The translations under genes were made by a program, and so were the position numbers. Below are positions 19,985 to 29,433 of a DNA stretch of 64,000 nucleotides, piece by piece; within the stretch, counting starts at the first letter, position 1; each line of letters begins with the position of its first letter. Source of the DNA: Miscanthus floridulus (taxonomy: Eukaryota > Streptophyta > Magnoliopsida > Poales > Poaceae); the NCBI RefSeq assembly GCF_019320115.1, contig NC_089584.1, positions 105,639,111 through 105,703,110 on the forward strand, read 5' to 3'. Under the pieces are notes generated by a model. That model searched no databases and was not told where the DNA came from. It saw only the letters and a list, made by a program, of their open reading frames with translations.

Positions 19985-22895
19985 AGCAGAAGCAATCAAG
20001 GTTCAGGCACGTGAATAACTGTCTTCCAAGCACTCCTATCTAAGGCTAAGCCTTTGGGTATATTTCATCCTTTCAAGTCTTATTTTATTGCCTCTACCCA
20101 AGTCAACTTCGGTCTTCCTCTGCCTCTCTTCACGTTACTATCCTGGCTTAGGATTCCACTACGCACCGGTGCCTCTGGAGATCTCCGTTGCACATGTCTA
20201 AACTATCTCAACCGGTGTTGGACAAACTTTTCTTCAATTGGTGCTACCCCTAATCTATCACGTATACCATCGTTCCGAACTCGATCCCTTCTTGTATGAC
20301 TGCAAATCCAACGCAACATACGCATTTCCGCGACACTTAACTGTTGAACATGTCGTCTTTTCGTAGGCCAACATTCTACACCATACAACATAGCAGGTCT
20401 AATCGCCGTCCTATAAAACTTGCCTTTTAGCTTCTGTGGTACCCTTTTGTCACATAGGACACCAGATGCTTGCTGCCACTTCATCCACCCTGCTTTGATT
20501 CTATGACTAACATCTTCATCAATATCCCCGTCTCTCTGTAGCATTGATCCTAAATATCGAAAGGTATCCTTCCTAGGCACTACTTGACTTTCCAAACTAA
20601 TATCTTCCTCCTCCCGAGTAGTAGTGCCGAAGTCACATCTCATATACCCAGTTTTAGTTTTACTGAGTCTAAAACCTTTGGACTCCAAAGTCTCCCGCCA
20701 TAACTCCAGTTTTTGATTCACTCCTGTCCGGCTTTCATCAACTAGTACTACATCGTCCGCGAAAAGCATACACCAAGAGATGTCCCCTTGTATGTCCCTT
20801 GTGACCTCATCCAACACTAAGGCAAACAAATAAGGGCTCAAAGCTGACCCTTGATGTAGTCCTATCCTAATCGGAAAGTCATCCGTATCTCCATCACTTG
20901 TTTGAACTCTAGTCACAACATTGTTGTACATGTTCTTAATGAGCCCGACGTACTTCATTGGGACTTTATGTTTGTCCAAAGCCCACCACATAACATTCCT
21001 TAGTATTTTATCATAAGCCTTCTCTAAGTCAATAAAAACCATGTGTAGGTCCTTCTTCTTCTTCCTATACCGCTCCATAACTTGTCTTATTAAGAAAATA
21101 GCCTCCATGGTTGACCTTCCGGACATGAAACCAAATTGGTTGATAAAGACCCGTGTTATTGCTCTCAAGCGATGCTCGATAACTCTCTCCCATAGCTTCA
21201 TAGTATGGCTCATCAACTTAATTCCTCGGTAATTAGTACAACTTTGAATATCCCCTTTATTCTTGTAGATCGGTACTAATATACTTCTCCTCCACTCGTC
21301 AGGCATCTTATTCGATCGAAAAATATGGTTGAACAGCTTGGTTAGCCATACTATAGCTATGTCCCCGAGGCATCTCCACACCTCGATTGGGATACCATCC
21401 GGTCCCATCGCCTTACCTCCTTTCATCCTTTTCAACGCCTCTCTGACCTTAGATTCTTGGATTCTCCGCACAAAGCGTCTATTGGTGTCATCAAAAGAGT
21501 CATCCAACTGAAAGGTTGTGTCCATATTCTCACCATTGAACAATTTATCAAAATACTCTTGCCATCGATGTTGGATCTCATCCTCCTTCACCAAGAGATG
21601 CTCCCTTTCATCCTTAATGCACTTAACTTGGTTGAAGTCCCTTGTCTTTCTCTCACGAACCCTAGCCATCCTATAAATGTCCTTCTCTCCTTCCTTCGTA
21701 CTCAAATGTTGGTAAAGATCCTCGTACGCTCTACCCTTTGCCACACTTACAGCTCGCTTTACAGTCTTCTTTGCCACTTTATACTTCTCTATGTTGTCCA
21801 CACTCCTGTCATGGTACAAGCGTCTATAGCATTCTTTCTTCTCCTTAATAGCCCTTTGGACTTCCTCGTTCCACCACCAAGTATCTTTAGCCTCGCCTCC
21901 ACTTCCTTTGGTTACTCCACACACCTCTGAGGCCACCTTCCGAATGTTGGTTGCCATCTTCTCCCACATGTTGTTTATGTCCTCTTCTTCCTTCCAAGAG
22001 CTCTCTTTGATAACCCTTTCCTTGAATACCTCTGACGTCTCCTCTTTCAGTTTCCACCACTTTGTTCTTTTAATCTTAGCTTGTTTATCCCAATGGGCAC
22101 GCACCTGAAAACGAAAGTCTACCACCAAAAGCTTATGTTGAGAAATAACACACTCCTCTGGTATCACCTTGCAATCCAAGCATGCTTGTTTATCCTTTCT
22201 TCTCGCGAGGACAAAGTCAATCTGGCTAAAGTGTTGTCCGCTACTGAAGGTCACTAGATGAGATTCTCTCTTTCTAAAGAAAGTGTTGGCTATCATCAGG
22301 TCAAAAGCTACCACGAAGTCCAGAACTTCCTCCCCCTCCTGATTCCTACTACCATACCCAAAACCTCCATGAACTGCCTCGAAACCTGCGCTTGTAGTAC
22401 CTACATGCCCATTAAGATCTCCTCCTATAAAAAGCTTTTCACTACTAGGTATAGCTCTAACCAGGCCATCTAAGTCTTCCCAGAACTGTCTCTTAGCACT
22501 CTCATCGAGGCCTACTTGGGGGGCATACGCACTAATTACGTTCAAGACCATATCACCAATGACAAGCTTGACTAAGATAATCCTATCTCCTTGCCTTCTC
22601 ACTCCCACCACACTATTCTTGAGGCTCTTATCAATCAAAACTTCTACTCCATTTCTATTCGCGACTGTCCCTATGTACCAAAGCTTGAAACCTGTATTAT
22701 CCACCTCCTTCGCTTTCTGACCCTTCCATTTAGTCTCTTGAACGCATAATATATTTACACACCTCCTACTCGCGGTATCAACTAATTCTCTTAACTTACT
22801 TGTAAGTGACCCTACATTTCAACTACCTAAACGAATCCTAGTTGGTTCGACTAGCTTCCTTACCCTTCGCACCCGTCAACTCAAATGCGAAGACC
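19985..22895 (-). pseudogene. RTE endonuclease-reverse transcriptase
   Basis: The frame runs from about 22,895 with KLVEPTRIRLGS, a TGA where WNVGSL is expected, then VNILCVQETKWKGQKA. It is open from 22,704 to 20,203 (833 codons). The endonuclease part shows ISAYAPQVG, FIGGDLNGHVG, FSQIDFVL and QHKLLVVDF (APE-type catalytic motifs). The reverse transcriptase shows GPDGIPIEVWR, YRGIKLMSH, FIDLEKAYD, GLHQGSALSPYLFALVLDEV and CMLFADDVVLVDES, with the F-A-D-D catalytic box. A TGA at 20,203 again replaces a Trp (HRLR-stop-FRHVQR) and the frame then continues to the C-terminal region. The product would nick target DNA and prime reverse transcription. Only a few transitions keep it from being intact. 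Confidence 0.9.
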
Positions 22896-22899
22896 CTTG

Positions 22900-23100
22900 C
22901 TCATTTTTCACTACACCCGGGCGCCGATGTAGCGCGCCACTAAGGAAGCGACGACCCGATCCTTGATCACTTGACACCATGCCCAGATCACGACACGGCG
23001 CGTCACGGGGGTGATGACCTGACCCTTGCCCATTTAACACCATACCCGGGTTCCGATATGGCGCGTCGCTAAGAGGGTTACGCCCCAACGATTTTCTTTC
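22900..23100 (-). repeat. short repeats in the LINE 5' leader
   Basis: Three related segments contain ACACC..GCCCGGG, GCGCGTC or GCGCGCC, and GACCCTTG motifs spaced roughly 60-65 bp apart (around 22,910, 22,975 and 23,040). They lie upstream of the endonuclease frame, where RTE promoters are expected. The role is inferred from position only. Confidence 0.5.
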
Positions 23101-23388
23101 GGGTTTCATCTCCATTAAAGTGGCTAAATTTTTACATTGGCTCGCCACGCCTAACACAACCCTCCTCCTTTACTAGGGCTTAGGACCTGCTATGCTGGGA
23201 CACCAAAGGCGCCCCACCATAGGCGGAGTTAAATTAGTTTCATTAAATATGCCCATCGAAATATGTCATGACACTTGTATTTATTTGGTATTGTATATGT
23301 CAATATATTTTTCTACAAATTGGGTTGAAGTTAGAGAAGTTTAACTTAGGATAAAACTAAAATGTCCTACATTTTAGAATGGATTGAG

Positions 23389-23584
23389 TATCTTTACTTG
23401 CTGACGTATCTTTGTGTTAAGCGGTTCTCTTGTCTATTACATTTTGATTGACATACTACTGGAATTGGCAACAAACCGGCAGTTAACATTTATCAACCAC
23501 TCCCCCATTAAATAAGTGTTGCTTTTGGTGCACTTGTAGGGTAGTACCATATAGTTCATTATTTCCTCATGTCCCTTACCTAGC
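23389..23584. other. short unannotated stretch
   Basis: AT-rich sequence between the split MITE and the small RTE insertion, with nothing I can identify. Confidence 0.4.
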
Positions 23585-23599
23585 AAGTCAGTGATGTTA

Positions 23600-23647
23600 C
23601 ATAATAACAACAAAGCCTTTAAGTCCTAAATAAATTAGGGTAGGCTA
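23600..23647 (-). mobile_element. 48-bp 5'-truncated RTE LINE insertion
   Basis: The insert (aacaacaaagcctttaagtc... to ...ttagggtaggcta) matches the 3' terminus of the 3.3-kb LINE. It is flanked by AAGTCAGTGATGTTA at 23,585-23,599 and 23,648-23,662. It is therefore a genuine insertion that stopped after about 45 bases of cDNA, not a leftover of a deletion. Confidence 0.9.
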
Positions 23648-23662
23648 AAGTCAGTGATGTTA

Positions 23663-24926
23663 GCGGGCTAATATTTATTTTTGCTTGTAACTGGGTCAAG
23701 TTGCCTCGGTTCCATCTGTCCCTCGTACCTCTGGTGATAAGAAGAACCTCACAGCTACAGCTGCATGAGGTCCTGCAACCTGTGTCACCTACAAGACAAT
23801 CTTAGTTGCACGATGTGAATTCTGGAATTACTTAAGTTTACTTTGATCAAACAGCATTGTCATAGGTATTCAGCTTTGAAATATTTGACCTGTATATTGT
23901 TGGTTGAATACCAGTCTACATCATATGCGTGGGTATGTGCTGGTAATGTACCTACCCGAAACTTGAGTGTTCGCTTGTACAGTTATGGGCTTATTATGGT
24001 CACTCCAAACTTAGCATGTCTAGATAGGCCATAATGAAGCATCATTACCATAAATTTATTGACATTTGATTAGGCAACAATTGGTTATTGGTTCTTGTTA
24101 GTGCACCACTCATCATCATCTTATTCTAGAACTTCCTCCTGCCCTAATACTAAGAGCACGTCTGGTACCGGCTTATCTGGGGTAGGTAATCTGGTTCCTT
24201 GTTTGGTGAGTGACTTCAAACGACAGCGGTTGCTTTGCTGATGCATTAGACGTTACTAGCAAAATCATGAAGTTTGGCTCATAGTTCTCAATTTTCATGA
24301 ATGCATGCATGTCGTATATCTGAAACTACTCTAGATTGAATCTTAATGTTTCAAACTACTTGGCTGGACATTCTTTTTGTAAGGCGGTAGATGTAAGTAA
24401 GAAGCATCGGTGCTGAACTAAATGGAGTACGGCAAAGAGCCAATGTAGTGGTTGGTACAAATGTGCTGTGCTCATGATGAAATGTCTTCTGGCTAAGCCC
24501 TCTGTTCTCCAATTGCTGGGGACTGGGGTTTGAATGTTTGATCAATAGTTCAATACAAACGGGGAAGTCAGCACCAAACCCATGTTACATGTTTCATGCG
24601 CCTATATATTAATGTAGCTTGTTTCGGCGTTAAAAACAAATTGAGGGTACTCTGGCCGTATGTCATTTTCCCATAGGCTGGAGCAGGACTGGTCGACTTC
24701 ATAGATCTTTTTACCTACATTTAAGGCTAATGTGGTCACCAGCTCGATGCATTTATTGACGGATTTGGTTCCCTCTAGATCTGCTTCTTGTTGAAGCAAA
24801 AAAAAAAAAAAAAACTAGTTTTTTCGTTGTAAATAAATTAAATTTTGACTCAAGCTACAGCTAGGCTGCGAAGCACTCGTGGAGCAAGATTTGTACATGC
24901 TGTATGGGTTGAATTATTAGGATCTA
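23663..24926. other. gene-poor stretch with an A19 run
   Basis: A minus-strand open stretch at 24,602-24,799 (63 codons, NKCIELVTTLALNVGKKIYE) ends upstream at a run of about 19 A residues (24,799-24,817). I do not recognise it. No terminal repeats or RNA genes are visible in the remainder. It could be untranslated or intron sequence of a degraded gene. Confidence 0.4.
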
Positions 24927-25264
24927 GGTCTTGTTTAGATCTAGGGCATAAATTTTAGGGTGTCATATCGGGTGTTATATGGAGGTATTGCATGTGGTGT
25001 TCAGATATTAATAAAAAACAATTACAGAATTCGTCAGTAATCCGCGAGGCGAATTTATTAAGCCTAATTAATCCGTCATTAGCACATATGTTATTGTAGC
25101 ACCACATTATCAAATCATGGACTAATTAGGCTTAAAAGATTTATCTCGCAAATTAGTCGCAAACTGTGCAGTTAGTTATTTTTAGTCTATATTTAATACT
25201 CTATACATGTGTCAAATATTCGATAGGATAGAGAATAAACTTTAGGGGAAGGAACTAAACCAAT
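24927..25264. mobile_element. MITE of the GTTTAG-end, TTAAGCCTAATTAG type
   Basis: Imperfect terminal repeats (GGTCTTGTTTAGATC on the left, GGAACTAAACCAAT on the right) enclose about 340 bp. Inside are GAGGCGAATTTATTAAGCC and GGCTTAAAAGATTTATCTCG, an inner inverted pair well known from abundant grass MITEs. I cannot decide the superfamily or the target duplication. Confidence 0.65.
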
Positions 25265-25324
25265 GGAAAAGTTACTCTCTGATGCACAAACAGTATTGTA
25301 GCCTTTTCTGTTTCGTTTTTAGAG

Positions 25325-25678
25325 AATTTTTTTCTCGAATATGCACTGAGTGTGCATATCATTGTATTAGAAGAAAGCAAGTTTAGATTACAAGAGTAAG
25401 CGACCGAAGGCCACGCTGAACACAGGGGCTACATTGCTACATAACAACACACGACTCCGGGAGAGGACCTGCCATGGCTAACGCCCAACGAGGCTTCCAA
25501 GGCCTTTTGCTCCGGCCTGAATCCATCGGTCCCCTTCATCCTTGATGAGCTGCATAAGCTCAGTCGCCGAGGCTGAAGACCCACGAAAGCATCTTGCATT
25601 GCGCTCTTTCCACACATGCTAAGAGATGAGGGCGAACAGAGAGTCTATGCCGGACCACTGCGGATCGTTGCAGCCTTG
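25325..25678 (-). mobile_element. 3' end of an L1-type LINE
   Basis: The minus strand reads VWKERNARCFRG, then SSASATELMQLIKDEGD and a W-x-x-AGAKALEALLG stretch. This is the usual C-terminus of plant L1-like ORF2 after the reverse transcriptase. The 3' untranslated part has CTCGAATATGCACTGAGTGTGCAT, a short inverted repeat common at such 3' ends, and a T-rich run at the left margin. It is strongly 5'-truncated and abuts gypsy LTR sequence on the right. Confidence 0.75.
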
Positions 25679-26837
25679 TCGTTGTTTCAAACCGCCGACT
25701 AGTAAATTTGTATTTGCGCGTCTGGCCCAGATGGTGTGCTCAGAGGACACAAGGGTTTATACTGGTTTGGGTAGAATGTCTCTACGTCCAGTTTTAGGCT
25801 GCTCATGTTATCGGCACTTGTTTGTAGTAGGGTTATAAACGGGCGAGAGAGGGAGAAGGTCCCAAGTCTCTCATGAAATGATCGAATGGAGTTGAATCTA
25901 GTCGAACTCATTGAGCCGTTGAGCCCTTGAGCCATTTTTTCCCTCGCCTTCGTGGGGCGTCCTGCTTTCCCTTTTATAGATGAAGGGGAAGGCGCATGTT
26001 ACATGTGAGAAAGAGAAAGAGCAGAAAAGCGAGGGAGAAGAAGGCCTCCAGAGTCGCGGTGCCCTTCATCTCCTTCACGCGGGTCCTGCTGGTCCTGTGG
26101 ATGATGACGGTAATGGCTTCACGTCACGACCCTGTTCGCCACTGGCGCTACATGCGGGTGTCATCAGCCGATTGTGGCGCACCATTTCATCCTGACGGGC
26201 TGCATGGTCAACAGGTATCTCTAACGGAAATCGTGCGGGGATTAGGTAGCATAGCGTCGGCACGCCCGACACTGTTGGTGACGTGAGTCCTCAGGTATGG
26301 CCCATCGTGGCCACGGATCACGTCAAGACAGGCCCACTCCTTTTTCTAATGTCACAAGTTTGACTCTAGATTCGTACTCTTAGACCTAGAGTGGTTGGAG
26401 GCGGTACGGACCCTCGTCGAGCGAGGCAGAATCCCCCTTTGAGGGGTCTAGCGAGGCGAGGTCCATGCCCAAGGGGTCGAGCGAGATGGAGCCCACACCC
26501 TCAGGGTCGGGCGTGATGGAGTCCGTGCCCTCAGGGTTGGGCGACACAGAGCCAATGCCCTTAGGGTCGGGCGAGGCGAAGACTGTGCCCGAGGGGTCTG
26601 GCTAGACGTAGCTCGCGCGCTTGGGGTCAGGCGAGACAGAGCCTGCACCCGAGGGGTCTGGCAAGATGAGCCCGCACCCTCCAGATCGGGCGACACGGAG
26701 CCCGTACCTTCGGGGTCGAGTGAGATAGAGCTCGCACCCTTAGGGTTGGGCGAGACCAAAATACGCCATCCGAGTGAGTTATCGTTCACAACCATCAACC
26801 TCCTTCTATTAGGTATCCCTAATACTAATACCCAACA
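25679..26837 (-). mobile_element. 3' LTR of the second Tat-like element (outer edge missing)
   Basis: The inner end reads, on the minus strand, GACTCAGAGGCTAC followed by TGTTGGGTATTAG. A GGGGGCTAC-like tract followed by TGTTGGG is the usual polypurine tract to LTR boundary of grass Tat elements. The LTR carries a 30-bp minisatellite. Its outer end is not recognisable and meets the L1 fragment. Confidence 0.65.
26437..26760. repeat. 30-bp minisatellite, about 11 units
   Basis: Units of the form GGGTCGGGCGAGACGGAGCC plus about 10 further bases ending CCCTCA repeat with a 30-bp period and many substitutions. Because 30 is a multiple of three, one frame stays open on the minus strand and gives a decapeptide repeat, but nothing else suggests it is translated. 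It lies inside the LTR. Confidence 0.85.
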
Positions 26838-27790
26838 GTAGCCTCTGAGTCTACGGAGGAGTAGGATACCCGTTCGAAGGCTTTTTTAGGTGGAAGGATT
26901 CTGAGGGTCTTGATCTCCCTTTGTAGGCCACATGATGTCTTGGTACGGCTGTGATTCCTTTTCGTCACGTTCGGACTCTTTGGGATCATGTGGCCGTGGG
27001 ATTCAGGGGGTCAAAATAGATCTCTCTTGATTCTGATCCCCTGCTAGGATCCAATCGATCCGCCATTGTCATGCGATTGCGTATTCGGTCTCCTTACGAG
27101 TCCAACTTCCCCCGAGCCCCCGCGCGTAGTAGGGGTCCTGTCGAGGGGTTAGCTCATCTTGTGGTCATCCTCCCTCAAGCGTTTTTTCGATAAAAATGGA
27201 GGGGCTGAGCCGTGCCATGTTTTCCTCGATGGATGAATTATGGTGCTCGATGAGCTGTTAACAGGCTAGTCCGAGTGGGGCCTCGGCTTCCCATTCACGG
27301 TGGTCCGGCATGGGTCAGCTAGTGACCGACTCTAGATTCCTGATGGCTAGTCCATATAGTTCTCAGGCCCATTCGACCGGTCTCAAGGGCTCGTTGCCTT
27401 TCTTTAGGGAAAAACTATGGATCGTGCACCAGCCAAGACTCAAATGTGGGCCAGGATGCCCGTGGCTCTCGTGCGCCTGGGTGTTGGCCACTAGCGGGCC
27501 CATCCTTAACCACCCCTCACTCTAAAGGTTCCCTAGAGCAGTTGTGAACCCATCAGTGGGCCAACTTTTGAATTCTTGGGCCTTAATGGGTTGTGGGAGC
27601 GTTTTCAGCTCCGTATCCCTCCTTACCTGTAGCGGTTTTTGGCCCACTTAGGGGGCAAACCGTCATCCAGTGCGCCCTTTGAGAGGGCAGGCGGGGGTGG
27701 TGTGTGCATGATTCCCTAGGAGGCGAAGTGATGAGGCACGATAGGCGCGTCGACCGAGGCAGATAGTTCACCTCTCGCTCCACCTTCCCC
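26838..27790. other. noncoding leader between LTR and antisense gene
   Basis: GC-moderate sequence with no coherent reading frame. It leads up to a TATA box at 27,791 and is the presumed promoter region of the antisense gene. Confidence 0.5.
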
Positions 27791-27800
27791 TATAAATAGG
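27791..27800 (+). promoter_or_regulatory. TATA box of the antisense gene
   Basis: TATAAATAGG after CCTTCCCC, about 140 bp upstream of the ATG at 27,933, in the orientation of the antisense gene and opposite to the LTR promoter. The spacing fits a plant core promoter with a leader of about 110 bases. Confidence 0.65.
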
Positions 27801-27932
27801 GGCCTTTCCCTTCGTCATTAGTACGCTTAACCGTAGCCTCGTCTTCTCCGCTTCCCCATCGCCAGTGCCTAGATTTCTTGTCTTCGCTCTTCTGCCGCCA
27901 ACAAAGTTCTTGTTCTTCCACCCTTGCTTCCC

Positions 27933-28351
27933 ATGGAGTCGTGGTATCGCTCTGACGTCACCCACGTGCGCGTGGATGGCCTCATCAAGTGTGGTCTTCT
28001 CCATGGGAGAATCGAGGCGGTGGAGTGGCTCGTGCCCAGTCGTGAGGGGGCGCCGTCGTCGCCCGATGGCTACGTCGTGTCCTTCGTGCCCTTCCACGAG
28101 CGTGGATTCATGATTCCTCCCCACCCATTCCCCTAGGGGCTGCTTCACCACTACCAGATCGAGTTGTGGCACCTAAATCCCAATGGGATCTAGCACATCA
28201 CGACCTTCATCGCACTATGCGAAGGGTATCTAGGGATCAAATCCCACTTTGAGCTATGGAGGTACTTCTTCTCTGTCTCCCCGCACAAGAAAAGGGAGAG
28301 AAGTGGGGACCTGTCGATGCCGATGGGATGTGCAGGTATCCACCTCCGAGG
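27933..28351 (+). pseudogene. antisense gene, 5' piece (Transposase_28-type domain)
   Basis: Starts MESWYRSDVTHVRVDGL and contains YVVSFVPFHERGF, PPHPF, LLHHYQIELWHLNPNGI, LCEGYLGIKSHFELW and RYFFSVSPH. This order identifies the domain annotated in grasses as putative gypsy-type transposon (PF04195). Despite the name it has no demonstrated transposase activity; it is carried in antisense by Tat-type gypsy elements. TAG triplets replace Arg/Gln codons after PPHPFP and NPNGI. The piece ends where a CACTA element has inserted; it continues at 40,879. Confidence 0.8.
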
Positions 28352-29060
28352 CACTACAAGGTTCTACCTCTAATGCCACGCCATATGATTGCAACACCAC
28401 TAATTTGGTTGCCATAGGTGGGTCGTATTGCAACCTTTTCAAAAAAATGGTTGCAATATGTGCCTATAATGCAACGGACTAAATTTGTTGCAATATGTGT
28501 GGTTTGACGTTGAACAGGCTTGTGCTACTGCAACCATTTAAGAATTGTGTTGCAATTAGTAGGCATTATTGCAATGGCATTTTTGAGTTGCAATAGTATT
28601 GGTTTTTGTTGCAATTACTTGGTGTTATTGCAGCTATATTGGATTTGGTTGCTTTTGCTTGTAACTATTGCCACGGTTATTATGGGTTACAATAATGTTC
28701 CATGGTGTTGTAATTGCTAGGGTGGTTATTGCAACAAGATTTCTGAATGGATGCAATAGCATGTTCCTATTGCCATGGTTTTCTGGGGTTGTAATAATTT
28801 TTTGTGGCATTGCAATTGTTAAGTACTTATTGCAACTACAATCCTAAATGGTCGCAATATCATGTTAATATTGCCACGGTTTTTTGTGTTGCTATAGGCT
28901 ACCGCTGATGCAACGACCTAAAAGTGTTGCAATATACAAAATTGGTTGCAATATACAAAATGCTCCATGCATTAGACTACCCCTGATGCAACAGCCTAAA
29001 AGTGTTGCAATATACCAAAAATGGTTGCAATAGACAAAATGCTCCACGCATTTCTGAATA
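28352..29060. repeat. left subterminal repeat region of the CACTA element
   Basis: About 700 bp packed with TTGCAA or TTGCAATA motifs in both orientations, every 20-40 bp. Such repeats are the binding sites of the TNPA-class protein in En/Spm elements. Two copies of a longer unit (CTGATGCAAC(A/G)(G/A)CCTAAAAG, then TGTTGCAATATAC) at about 28,910 and 28,987 are inverted relatives of the right end just inside its terminal repeat (40,830-40,860). Confidence 0.85.
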
Positions 29061-29094
29061 ATGTATTCTATTGACAAAAAAAATGTTCCATAGA

Positions 29095-29150
29095 GGATTT
29101 GATCCCAGGAACTAAAGTACAAGCAAACACTCATCTACCACTGGGCTACT
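29095..29150 (-). repeat. tRNA-like segment 1 (A-box and B-box motifs)
   Basis: On the minus strand AGTAGCCCAGTGG is followed about 43 bases later by GGGATCAAATCC, resembling pol III A and B boxes at tRNA spacing. No full cloverleaf is formed, so it is not called a tRNA gene. It may be a SINE head or old tRNA-derived sequence. Confidence 0.4.
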
Positions 29151-29433
29151 GAGGTGTGTTCGACATTAAGCCACCTTTATATTACTTGTTTACATGATGA
29201 AGATGGCTAATTCACTTCATATGTCAACAAGGACGATAACCATCTGCATCTTCCATGACAATTTCAGAAAACAAAAAAAAATTGTCCAGCTTGCTGACAT
29301 TTGTGCTTATGATAGAAAACAAACATGAGCATAACAGTTTAAAGACCAACTACAACTATTCGTTATCCCGAACAATGAGATTGTTTTAAAAAAAATCTAG
29401 AAAAAACATCACTGTTGTACAAAGGATTAGTAT

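Larger units (their letters stand above)
19918..23230 (-). mobile_element. near full-length RTE-clade LINE (3.3 kb)
   Basis: Minus-strand non-LTR retrotransposon bounded by a perfect 20-bp target duplication. Its 3' end (left side in plus coordinates) finishes in a short GTT/TTG repeat rather than poly(A), as RTE elements do. It holds one long frame with an endonuclease and then a reverse transcriptase. The 5' leader (22,900-23,230) includes CGCGCC-rich short repeats. The size fits a complete RTE unit. It inserted into a Stowaway MITE. Confidence 0.92.
19805..23388. mobile_element. Stowaway-like MITE split by a LINE
   Basis: The left part (19,805-19,917) starts after TA with GTCTCTCGGTTTCAAAATG, and the right part (23,231-23,388) ends CATTTTAGAATGGATTGAG before TA. 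The inner arms also match in inverted orientation (AGACTTCTCTAACTTTGACC against GGTTGAAGTTAGAGAAGTTT). Removing the LINE and one copy of the target duplication restores a MITE of about 250 bp. Confidence 0.75.

Noticed and set aside
26448..26798. 116-codon minus-strand open frame with a decapeptide repeat
   Set aside because: It is only the readable frame of a 30-bp minisatellite in an LTR; no start context or domain supports translation.
28390..29040. CRISPR-like appearance of regularly spaced short repeats
   Set aside because: The repeats are 6-12 bp, in both orientations, irregularly spaced and at a CACTA end; this is a eukaryotic transposon subterminal array.
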